Positions 51,936 to 60,251 of a stretch of 64,000 nucleotides of DNA are shown one piece after another (the first letter of the stretch is position 1; each line of letters begins with the position of its first letter). The notes beneath the pieces are model-generated. The model had not been told where the DNA came from and ran no database searches. It was given only the letters and a program-made list of their open reading frames with translations. A program made the position numbers and the translations under genes. Source of the DNA: Anaerolineae bacterium (GTDB taxonomy: Bacteria; Chloroflexota; Anaerolineae; Promineifilales; Promineifilaceae); NCBI GenBank assembly GCA_030425205.1, contig JAUIAP010000013.1, forward strand, positions 62,001 to 126,000, in the 5' to 3' direction.

Positions 51936-52880
51936 ATGAGCACGATTCGATTCGATAAGGTCTACAAACAATTTGAGGGGATGGCGCGGCCAGCGGTAAA
52001 TGGGGTGTCATTATCGGCCGAAACGGGTCAATTCATCGTTCTACTCGGCCCCTCTGGCTGTGGCAAGACGACACTGATGAAGATGGTGAATCGCCTGCAT
52101 GATCCCGATGCGGGCGAAATTTTCATCGACGACCAGCCGATCAGCCAGATGGATGTCACCGCGCTGCGACGACAGATCGGCTATGTGATCCAGCAGATCG
52201 GGCTTTTTCCCCACATGACGGTCGCCGACAATATCGCGATTGTGCCCCGTCTGCTCAAGTGGGACGATGCAAAGATCAGCCAGCGCACAGACGAGCTGCT
52301 CGAAATGATGGCGTTGCCGCCGGACGAATATCGGGATCGCTATCCCGCGCAGATGTCGGGTGGACAGCGTCAGCGCGTGGGTGTGGCGCGGGCGTTGGCA
52401 GGCAATCCCGGCGTGATTTTGATGGATGAGCCGTTTGGCGCAATTGACGCGATCACGCGCACCGACCTGCAAGATTCACTGCTCGAACTGCAACGCCGTC
52501 TTAAAAAGACGATCCTATTTGTCACACACGATGTGGATGAGGCGTTGCGGCTTGCAGATAAGATCGTCATTTTACGGGAGGGGGCGGTGGTGCAGTACGA
52601 TACGCCGCTGCAAATTTTGACCCATTCGGCCGATGAATTTGTGCGCCAGCTGATCGGCGCGGATGACATCGTGCGCCAGCTCAGCCTATTGCGCGTCGAA
52701 AGTGTCATGCAACCGCCGAATGGTCAGACAAACGTGACGATTGGGCGCGACCAGAATTTACGCGAGGCGTTGTCGTTGTTGCTGAGTTCGGCCGAAAACA
52801 GAATCGCCGTCACAGATAGCAATCAGCACGTCATCGGGCAGCTCACATTTGATGAGTTGCGGCGGGCAATTGCGCGATGA
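51936..52880 (+). CDS. osmoprotectant ABC transporter ATPase (ProV/OpuCA type)
   Basis: A 314-residue ATPase with Walker A GPSGCGKTT (Lys44), a Q-loop at YVIQQIGLFPHMT, signature MSGGQRQRVGVARAL, Walker B VILMDEPFGAID and switch His in FVTHDVDEA. After the nucleotide-binding domain (to about 240) is a single partial CBS-like region (VTIGRDQNLREALSLL...IAVTDSNQHVIGQLT), the site where OpuA/OpuC-type transporters sense ionic strength. The last four bases overlap the next permease (ATGA, 52877-52880), so translation is coupled. Confidence 0.93.
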   Translation: MSTIRFDKVYKQFEGMARPAVNGVSLSAETGQFIVLLGPSGCGKTTLMKMVNRLHDPDAGEIFIDDQPISQMDVTALRRQIGYVIQQIGLFPHMTVADNIAIVPRLLKWDDAKISQRTDELLEMMALPPDEYRDRYPAQMSGGQRQRVGVARALAGNPGVILMDEPFGAIDAITRTDLQDSLLELQRRLKKTILFVTHDVDEALRLADKIVILREGAVVQYDTPLQILTHSADEFVRQLIGADDIVRQLSLLRVESVMQPPNGQTNVTIGRDQNLREALSLLLSSAENRIAVTDSNQHVIGQLTFDELRRAIAR

Positions 52881-53512
52881 GCTATATTTTTAACAATCCC
52901 GACGTGATTTTGCGGCTGATCGGCGAACATTTGTGGTTGACGCTGAGCGCGTTGGTCATTGCGACCGCGATCTCCGTGCCGTTGGGGTATGCGATTTTCG
53001 GCCGAAAACGTCTCTCCACCATCGTGCTCGGCACATTGGGCATGTTGTACACCATCCCGAGTCTGGTGTTGATGATCGTCTTGTTGCCGTTGATTGGCCT
53101 CAACCAACGCACCGTGATTACGGCACTCGTTATCTACTGCCAAATCATCCTCGTTCGCAACGTCATTGCGGGCTTAGAAGCGATTGATCCCGGCATTGTC
53201 GAGGCCGCGCGCGGCATGGGAATGACGCGCTGGCAACAGTTCACAAAGGTGCAATTCCCACTGGCCCTGCCCGTGATTATCGCTGGCTTGCGCCTCGCTG
53301 CGGTCGTCTCGACCTCCATCGCCACCATCGGCGCGCTGTTTGGTGCGGGAGGGTTGGGAACCCTGCTCTTTCAAGGCATCTCACAAGGACGCTATGACAA
53401 AATTGTAGCGGGATCGTTGCTCGTCGCGCTGCTGGCCGCTGCATTCAACTGGGGTCTGCAACTGCTAGAAAAGCGATTTACCGTTTCGGAAGCGTCGGAC
53501 AAAAACAGTTAG
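52877..53512 (+). CDS. second osmoprotectant ABC transporter permease (OpuCD type)
   Basis: A 211-residue permease with five to six helices and the EAA loop VEAARGMGMTRWQQFTKVQFPLALP. It is a paralogue of the permease at 50207 and the likely heterodimer partner. It is last in the operon, starting inside the ATPase gene. Perfect hairpins follow at 53564-53604 and 53627-53663. Confidence 0.92.
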   Translation: MSYIFNNPDVILRLIGEHLWLTLSALVIATAISVPLGYAIFGRKRLSTIVLGTLGMLYTIPSLVLMIVLLPLIGLNQRTVITALVIYCQIILVRNVIAGLEAIDPGIVEAARGMGMTRWQQFTKVQFPLALPVIIAGLRLAAVVSTSIATIGALFGAGGLGTLLFQGISQGRYDKIVAGSLLVALLAAAFNWGLQLLEKRFTVSEASDKNS

Positions 53513-53626
53513 CAAACCCTCTGTCGTTTTGTGAAATGGAATAGTGTTTAGCCATCTTACTGTGTGGTACGTGATGTGAATCCAGTTCACGCACTACGTA
53601 CCACGCACCACTTCCAAGTTATGATG

Positions 53627-53663
53627 CGAAAAGGGGGTTGCGACGTTCGCAACCCCCTTTTCG
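53627..53663. terminator. strong bidirectional terminator hairpin
   Basis: CGAAAAGGGGGTTGCGA (53627-53643) and TCGCAACCCCCTTTTCG (53647-53663) pair perfectly over 17 bp around CGT. It serves both the transporter operon (+) and the convergent protease gene (-). An imperfect inverted repeat just upstream (53564-53580 with 53586-53604) may be a second element. Confidence 0.8.
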
Positions 53664-53684
53664 TTCTTTAGGTTATTGACAAGC

Positions 53685-56600
53685 TCAAGCCTTGCGTCGC
53701 CGCTGGCGCGTGACAATTGCCACAGTCACAGTCGCCAATCCAACGAGTAGCCAGATTGTCGTTGCAGATTGTGTCAGCGCGACATTCTTGATGAGCGCAA
53801 TTGCCGTTGGAATGAACGTGCTGAAGTTGAGCCAATCGGCCGATGGTCCCGTCCGCAATGTCACTGGAATCTCAATCGTTTCCCCATTATCGCCCATAAT
53901 AACGATTACATCGGTCATGTAGGTGCTGGCGCGGATTCCAGTTGGATCTGCGGTCACGGTCAGTTCATCGCCGCTTTGGTCGAGCGTCAACCATGCGGCT
54001 GCCGTGCGGGCGGTCCAGTTGATGTCACCCGTGCCAACGTTGGAGACATGCAGCGTGCGTGGTGGCGCAGTCGTCGCACCGTCAGCCAAGTGCCAGCCCA
54101 AGCGATTGGGGCCGACGCTCAAATCAGGTTGATGGTAGCCAATCTTATCGTTGACAATGACCGTCAAATCGGCGCGACCACTTTGCCCCACGCTGTTGGT
54201 CACCTGCAACGAGACGCGATGGGTTCCCACGGGCAGCAGAAACGCTGTGTATGCATTGCCACCGTTCGCGTTTGCGGGTTGACCATTAATGGTCCAATGC
54301 ATATTTTGGGCGGGAATGTCCCCCTGAATGTCGATCACGTCGGCAAAGAAGTTGATCGGCGTGCCGTATGGCACTTCGTGCAGGTGCATCGGTTGGATAA
54401 ACTGAACGGTGGGCGGTTGGTAAGGCATCACGACGGGTGCGCTGAGCGCCTGCCCGGTGCGTAGACCATCGCTGGCAATGATGCGGAAGCGTGCAAACGA
54501 GCTGCCCGGCATGTCTGCAAGGTCGAGCGCGATACTGTTGGCCGTTAAGCCGAGTGCATGTGCCGTATAGGTCGTGCCGCCGTTGGTGGTGTAGTAGACA
54601 TCATAGGTCAGCGGGTCGCCATCGAGATCGTTGCCAATCCAGCTAACATCAACCGTCGTCGCCTGTACATTAGCAACGATATTGCTGACCGTTGGCGCGT
54701 TATTGCTCACACCTAGTGTTTCCAATACCTTGTCGTGTCGTTTGTCGAGAATGTCGATCTTGATCGCACTAGCGGGGAATGGCACGACGATATTGAACGC
54801 ATCAGTTCCCGACTCATCCGTTTCATGATGACTAGCGGTGTCAAAGTCATAGCTTGCCACAACGCTGTCGGCGGCGTCACGGAACTGCACTTGGTAGTGA
54901 TCGCCGGTTGGCAGACCATAGGAGCCGGGACTATCCCACAAGGCTGATGTGGCGATAATCGCGTTAAATTGTGACTCGACAATGTAGCCAAACAGCGCAA
55001 GGTAGGCATCGCCAGCGTTGACGGGAGCAGGTGGTGCGCTGCGTGCATCCCCATCGGCCGTCAGCGTGTCAAAGATGTTCTCGTAGTTATAGTCGCTGAT
55101 CCATTGGTTATCGCAATAGCCCATGAAATCTGTCCATTGGTCATTGGGAAGCACCATCGGCGGCAAAAGCGGATTCAGGCCGACGGAACCGACATCAAAT
55201 CCCCACATCGTGCCTGCACCAATGCTTAAGTCAGAACGGGGGAAATCTTCGTCCTGATTGCTGTGGCCACACTCGTCGTTCATGCCTTCGGGGTGTCCGC
55301 CGGTGACGCTGTGCCCCACTTCGTGACCCATATAGAAATCGGCCGAACTGCCATCATTGTCCCAGCCAAACGTCTTTGTTCCCGCAGGACCTGCTGAAAT
55401 CCGTCCACCTGTCGCCGCACCACGTGGGAAGGGGGTGTCAGGGTTACCCGGCTCATGATAAAGCATACTGTAGATGAAGATGTCGGCATCCCAGCCTTCC
55501 GTCTCGCGCAGTTCGGCCGCTTTTGGATTGACATAGTAGGTCGCGCAGAAGTTCGCATCAATGGGATCGTCGTTGCCATCTACCATCTCATCACACTCAT
55601 CGGCCGTTTGCAGAATGCGTGAGCCAAGCCCTTCATCGACAATCGTGCGTTCCATCATATTGAGATTGCCAGACCCGATTGGATAGACGCGGCGGAACCA
55701 CGAGCGCGTTTGGGCGACATCTTCAAGCGCACGCGGTGCATACGTCGTGCCGTTTGATTCATACTCCCAGAGCAGGAGATGCACGGGCAGATCGGGCGAT
55801 TCACGCAGCTCAAATGTCTGCGTCGTCAGCGTGTTGTTGGCGAAGTTGGGTTCATCGGGGATTTGGTTGGGGTTGACAACCGCCTGCAAACGCAACGTGC
55901 TGTCGTCAATCCAATCTTGAGGAAGCTGGAAGTAGAAGGCGTGTTCAAATGTCGCGCGGTCGGGAATGTCCTGCACGGTCATGTAGTTTAGATCGGGCAC
56001 CAGTGGGCCGTCGATGATCGCGCCGTTGCTAGTGACGCGATAGAGTTCGGCCGCCACACCCGCCACGTTTTCGTTTTCGGCGTTGACGTGTACGCGCACA
56101 CCTGTCCATTTGCCTTGAATCAGATCGATCGACTGTGACCAATCCTGAATTCCTTGTGTCACTTCGATGCGTGTCAGGGCCACGTCAACAACGGGCAACG
56201 CTGCGGCATCTCGTGGGAGGCGTTTGAGCAAGCCGTTCTCGTGCCAGAACAGGTAATCTTCATTGGGGCCGCCCAAGCGCAGGTCGAGGCCAAATCCGAT
56301 GTAGGAGGCTTCAAAGCTGGGAACGTGGGGCAGGCTGTAGAGCAGCGCAGGGGTTCCGCCGTCGCGCCCCAACCGATAGAGTCCAAAGTCATAGTATGTG
56401 TCCAGACCTTCGATCACTTCGCGCTGTTCAAAAAAGTAGACGTAGCTCTCATCGACTTGTAGTTCAACGATTTCAACATCGGAGACGGGGCTTTCATATA
56501 ATTTCATGCCAGCGGCATTTTCGGGATAGTGCCAGATTTCGTCCGTTTTGGCTGCGAAGATGTGATCAGTGCCACAACCGCCCTCGCAAACATCGGCCGA

Positions 56601-57302
56601 AAAGACGTTCACACCACCCGTTGACGTAATGCCGCCACCGTTGATCGACTTTTGATAGAGCGTGCCATCCAACGATTTCCAGACGACGCGCTCGCCCGTC
56701 ACCCATAGTTCATTGGGCTGACTGGGACCAATATCGACAGCCGGCACAATCGTCTGCACCGTTGGCAAGACGATAATGTTGCTCGGTTTTTCGACGCGGA
56801 TGATGCCGTAATCTTGATGCAGCATATAGACCCAGTCGCCCAGTTCGCGCACTTGGTTTGCACGATCTTGACCACCGTACATCACCTGTGGCATATCGCC
56901 GGGATTGGCTTCCACTGAAAGACGCACCAGCCCTTCTAGATAACGGCTCATCCAGTAGAGATATTCTTCATCGGCAACGACGTTCGAGCCGAGATCGGTG
57001 TCATTTGAACAGGCTGATTCGTTGTCCGCGCCATACACGTCGCGGGTTAGACCACCCATGCCGGGAACGCGGGAGATGATGGTGTTGTAGTCAAATGCGC
57101 CATTGGCAGAACGGGGAGCGGGGCAGAAATCCCAGAACCAGTACCACACTTTGGCATCGTTTGTTGTGATGTCGTCAATGCCGGCTTGGTCAACGAGAAT
57201 GTCGGGGGTCTCATCAGGCGCAGCTGTGACGCGCCGCGACTGCACATTGGCAAAGGCCAACAGCAGGGCGAGTAGAATGAAAAATCGGGTTCGTGTAAAC
57301 AT
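53685..57302 (-). CDS. secreted metzincin-like metalloprotease with CARDB/PKD-like domains
   Basis: A 1205-residue exported protein (signal peptide ending near RRVTA). Residues about 40-380 look like a beta-propeller-type region (repeated YLYW/YVYFFE strands). About 385-510 is a CARDB-like domain. The zinc site is HEVGHSVTGGH: His660, Glu661, His664 and His670 keep metzincin spacing, but the Gly is one place late (usually HExxHxxGxxH). A later SIGAGTMWGFD could supply the Met-turn. Fibronectin/PKD-like domains lie at about 900-1050. The tail has FIPTAIAL, a hydrophobic stretch and RQRRRKA, the same sorting-like signal as the other surface proteins. AAGGAGATA precedes the ATG by 8 nt. Confidence 0.85.
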   Translation of the reverse strand: MFTRTRFFILLALLLAFANVQSRRVTAAPDETPDILVDQAGIDDITTNDAKVWYWFWDFCPAPRSANGAFDYNTIISRVPGMGGLTRDVYGADNESACSNDTDLGSNVVADEEYLYWMSRYLEGLVRLSVEANPGDMPQVMYGGQDRANQVRELGDWVYMLHQDYGIIRVEKPSNIIVLPTVQTIVPAVDIGPSQPNELWVTGERVVWKSLDGTLYQKSINGGGITSTGGVNVFSADVCEGGCGTDHIFAAKTDEIWHYPENAAGMKLYESPVSDVEIVELQVDESYVYFFEQREVIEGLDTYYDFGLYRLGRDGGTPALLYSLPHVPSFEASYIGFGLDLRLGGPNEDYLFWHENGLLKRLPRDAAALPVVDVALTRIEVTQGIQDWSQSIDLIQGKWTGVRVHVNAENENVAGVAAELYRVTSNGAIIDGPLVPDLNYMTVQDIPDRATFEHAFYFQLPQDWIDDSTLRLQAVVNPNQIPDEPNFANNTLTTQTFELRESPDLPVHLLLWEYESNGTTYAPRALEDVAQTRSWFRRVYPIGSGNLNMMERTIVDEGLGSRILQTADECDEMVDGNDDPIDANFCATYYVNPKAAELRETEGWDADIFIYSMLYHEPGNPDTPFPRGAATGGRISAGPAGTKTFGWDNDGSSADFYMGHEVGHSVTGGHPEGMNDECGHSNQDEDFPRSDLSIGAGTMWGFDVGSVGLNPLLPPMVLPNDQWTDFMGYCDNQWISDYNYENIFDTLTADGDARSAPPAPVNAGDAYLALFGYIVESQFNAIIATSALWDSPGSYGLPTGDHYQVQFRDAADSVVASYDFDTASHHETDESGTDAFNIVVPFPASAIKIDILDKRHDKVLETLGVSNNAPTVSNIVANVQATTVDVSWIGNDLDGDPLTYDVYYTTNGGTTYTAHALGLTANSIALDLADMPGSSFARFRIIASDGLRTGQALSAPVVMPYQPPTVQFIQPMHLHEVPYGTPINFFADVIDIQGDIPAQNMHWTINGQPANANGGNAYTAFLLPVGTHRVSLQVTNSVGQSGRADLTVIVNDKIGYHQPDLSVGPNRLGWHLADGATTAPPRTLHVSNVGTGDINWTARTAAAWLTLDQSGDELTVTADPTGIRASTYMTDVIVIMGDNGETIEIPVTLRTGPSADWLNFSTFIPTAIALIKNVALTQSATTIWLLVGLATVTVAIVTRQRRRKA

Positions 57303-57482
57303 GGTGTGTATCTCCTTAAATACGTTGTCAGTTGGTCAGGATGTCAGGTGACAGTTGCCTTAACTGCCTAAAATCCTGATACCCTCTCATCATATACCCG
57401 AATCGATCAGAAAAGTCTGACGAGCTGTCAGAAAAATCGGCCGAAATCCCCCTACACTCCCCCTATGGGTATTTCAATTAGC

Positions 57483-57511
57483 TTGACAGTCGTTCCATTC
57501 CACCGTTATGA
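57483..57511 (+). promoter_or_regulatory. sigma-70-like promoter giving a probable leaderless transcript
   Basis: TTGACA (57483-57488) is followed by a 17-bp spacer and TTATGA (57506-57511). A transcript starting 7-8 bp downstream would begin at or next to the ATG at 57519, which has no ribosome site. This supports 57519 rather than 57465 as the start. Confidence 0.5.
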
Positions 57512-57518
57512 TCACGCC

Positions 57519-60251
57519 ATGCTGTCATTCGGTGACTTGCTTTCCAACGCGCTACACGACATAAAAAAGCATACCCGCAAAAAGATCAGCATTGTGCAGG
57601 ATGAACTGGGGTATGCGCTGACCCCTGCCTTGACGGGGGATGCAGTTGAACGCTGGCGCTATCGCAAAAGCCTCCCTGCCATTGAGCAAGTTGAGCAGTT
57701 GACGACGGCACTGGTTGCCTACAAATACAAAGGACATGATCGGGCATGGGTTTTGCAATTTTTGCATTCGGCCGATCATCCCTACCCAAACGCCTTTGCA
57801 GACACGCTTTTCCCGCCTGAGCGTGCCGCCAACCCCGCACCGCCATTTTCGGTCTATCAGCCCCCACAGCCACGCGGATTTGTCGGTCGCCAGCGTGAAT
57901 TGGCGCACTATCGCGCCGAGCTTGAACAGGCTGGCATCGCCCTGATCAGCGGCATGGCGGGCATTGGCAAAACATCGCTGGCGGCCACATTGGCGCGGAC
58001 GCAGACACCCGTTTTTTGGCACACATTGCGCGAGGCATCGGCCGATAGTTTGATCTATCGTTTAAGCGGTTTCTTAGCACGGCTGGGATCGGCCGATCTT
58101 TGGCAGCAACTCGAAGCGAGCCGCATGGCAAACATCCAACCGCCCAGCAACGCGACTTGCGTCGATGCGCTGCTGGCTGGCTTGATCCAGTATGACTGTC
58201 TCATCTGCCTCGATGATCTACAGGTTGCGGCCGATGATCCACATATCCAGCGCATGGTGTTACGCTTGAGTGCAGAACAGCGACCCAAACTATTGCTCAC
58301 CACCCGTCGCATTCCACGTTTTTTGGCACGCTATCATCAACCACTGCCGCTGGGGGGTCTGTCGCGGGAGGATTCGGCCGATCTGTTCACAACACGGCAC
58401 AGCAAGCTCACCCTCGCCCAACGCAACGACCTGCACACCTACACCGCTGGTCACGCGACCTTTTTGACCTTTGCATTGCTGCTGTTGGAGCGGGCAGTTT
58501 CGGCCGATAAACTGATCGCCAGTTTGGCAGAGGCGGACAACATCGAACGCTTCCTGCTCGAAGAAGTAGACGACTATTTGAGCGATGACGAACGCGCTGT
58601 CATGGAAACATTGGCGCTCCATTATGGCGAACCAGTGCCGACTGATGCGCTGTTGGCAATTGCGCACGGGGAACGCACCCGGCGGGCAATGCGCGGACTG
58701 CTCGATCAATACCTCATACAAGCCCACGATCTGTTTGACAAGATGGGGTTGACCATTCACGCGATTGTCGCCGAATTTTACCGCTTGCAGATGTCCACCG
58801 CCGCCCAGCGGGCTCTGCATGAACGCGCGGCCAACTACTATGCAGCGGCGCATCCGCTTCAATCGGCCGATCATCACGAACGTGCGGGCAACATCGCCCT
58901 TGCGACCCGTCTCCTGACCGAACACGCCCACGCCTTTGCCAATCGCGGCGATGCGATTGCGGCGATGACGATTTTAGAAAGGCTGCCACTTGACGAGTTG
59001 GACGAGGAACTTGCCATCGGTATGCAGTTAGCCATCGCCGATTGCGGCACGGTGAGCGGTCGCTTTGGGGCGGCCAAAGCAGCACTGTTCGACGTGGCTG
59101 AACGACTTAACCAGCAGCCAAACACGCCACAGACGACACGTACCAAAGTGCATGTTTGCCAGCGCATGGGACAGCTACTGGAGCGCGAAGATGTGCCGCA
59201 GGCGTTGCAATGGGCGCAGCGCGGATTGGGTTTGACGACGGCAGAAATGTCGGCCGAACGCGCCGCACTCGAAACGCAAATTGCCATTCTGCACATGCAC
59301 ACGGGCAACTATGGCGCAGCGTTCGAACTGCTCGAAGATTTGCAACATGCGCAACTGCCACACCATCTGCAAACGGTCGTGCGCTACTCATTGAGCGGTC
59401 TACACTTTCGCAACAATCAACTCGACCACGCTGAAAAGCTCGCACGTGAGGCGTTGAAGATGGCACAACAGCACCCGCTGCTCAAGCTGCGCGTCCTGAC
59501 CAATTTGGGAGTCTATCTCTATCGTCGCGGCAAGTGGCAGGAGGCGATGCAGATGCTCGAAGAGGGGCGTGAGACGGCAAAACGGATGGGCGATGTCCGT
59601 CAATACCTGCTGCTTTCGCTCAATTTGGCGGGGATGCTGATCTATGCGGGCAAAGAGCGCACGGCGCAACAGATTTTGAACGCCGTTCTTGAGCAAGCGC
59701 AAGAGAATGGGCAACAGACGCTCGTTTTGCAAGCGCGCGTGTGGCTGGTGCGCTGTCACATCACGATTGAAAAGTGGGCGGCGGCGCAAACCCATTTGGC
59801 GGCGGCAAAGCCACTGGCAGTTGAACAAAATGATCAGGCGGTGTTGGCGATGTTGGATGGCTATTCGGCCGAAATTGCCCTTGCTGCCGATGAGCTAGAC
59901 GACGCATGGCGGTTGGCCATGGCCGCCGTCGATGGGTCGCGCCAGTTAGGGGACAAGTCATCAGAGGCGATTCACTGGCGGGTCGTTGGCGATGTAGCGA
60001 CTGCGGCAAGCGACCGTGAGCGTGCCGCCAATGCCTATCAGCGCAGCCTCGCCTTGCTCAATCCCCTTGAATACTATTACGCGGCAACGACTTTGGCGTT
60101 GGCAAAGTTATTGCAAGGCGAAGGGGCGTATGCAGCGGCGGCAGAACATGCAGCGACCGCACAAACAACCTTCGCACACCTTGGGGCAACCCGCGACGTT
60201 GCAGCAGCGCAGAAACTGCTCGACCAACTCAAGCTGGAGACAATCACATGA
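57519..60251 (+). CDS. STAND-type ATPase regulator with TPR tail
   Basis: I choose ATG 57519 (MLSFGDLLSNALHDIKKH, 910 residues); the ATG at 57465 would put the promoter-like TTGACA inside the gene. Residues 1-90 form an HTH-like/XRE-like region followed by a short DNA- or partner-binding segment. The NB-ARC/STAND ATPase begins with FVGRQREL and has Walker A GMAGIGKTS (Lys151), Walker B CLICLDDLQ and LLLTTR. TPR-like helical repeats fill about 460-900. This architecture serves inducible transcriptional regulators and also signalling hubs. It overlaps the next gene by 4 bp (ATGA at 60248), so the two are expressed together. Confidence 0.85.
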   Translation: MLSFGDLLSNALHDIKKHTRKKISIVQDELGYALTPALTGDAVERWRYRKSLPAIEQVEQLTTALVAYKYKGHDRAWVLQFLHSADHPYPNAFADTLFPPERAANPAPPFSVYQPPQPRGFVGRQRELAHYRAELEQAGIALISGMAGIGKTSLAATLARTQTPVFWHTLREASADSLIYRLSGFLARLGSADLWQQLEASRMANIQPPSNATCVDALLAGLIQYDCLICLDDLQVAADDPHIQRMVLRLSAEQRPKLLLTTRRIPRFLARYHQPLPLGGLSREDSADLFTTRHSKLTLAQRNDLHTYTAGHATFLTFALLLLERAVSADKLIASLAEADNIERFLLEEVDDYLSDDERAVMETLALHYGEPVPTDALLAIAHGERTRRAMRGLLDQYLIQAHDLFDKMGLTIHAIVAEFYRLQMSTAAQRALHERAANYYAAAHPLQSADHHERAGNIALATRLLTEHAHAFANRGDAIAAMTILERLPLDELDEELAIGMQLAIADCGTVSGRFGAAKAALFDVAERLNQQPNTPQTTRTKVHVCQRMGQLLEREDVPQALQWAQRGLGLTTAEMSAERAALETQIAILHMHTGNYGAAFELLEDLQHAQLPHHLQTVVRYSLSGLHFRNNQLDHAEKLAREALKMAQQHPLLKLRVLTNLGVYLYRRGKWQEAMQMLEEGRETAKRMGDVRQYLLLSLNLAGMLIYAGKERTAQQILNAVLEQAQENGQQTLVLQARVWLVRCHITIEKWAAAQTHLAAAKPLAVEQNDQAVLAMLDGYSAEIALAADELDDAWRLAMAAVDGSRQLGDKSSEAIHWRVVGDVATAASDRERAANAYQRSLALLNPLEYYYAATTLALAKLLQGEGAYAAAAEHAATAQTTFAHLGATRDVAAAQKLLDQLKLETIT

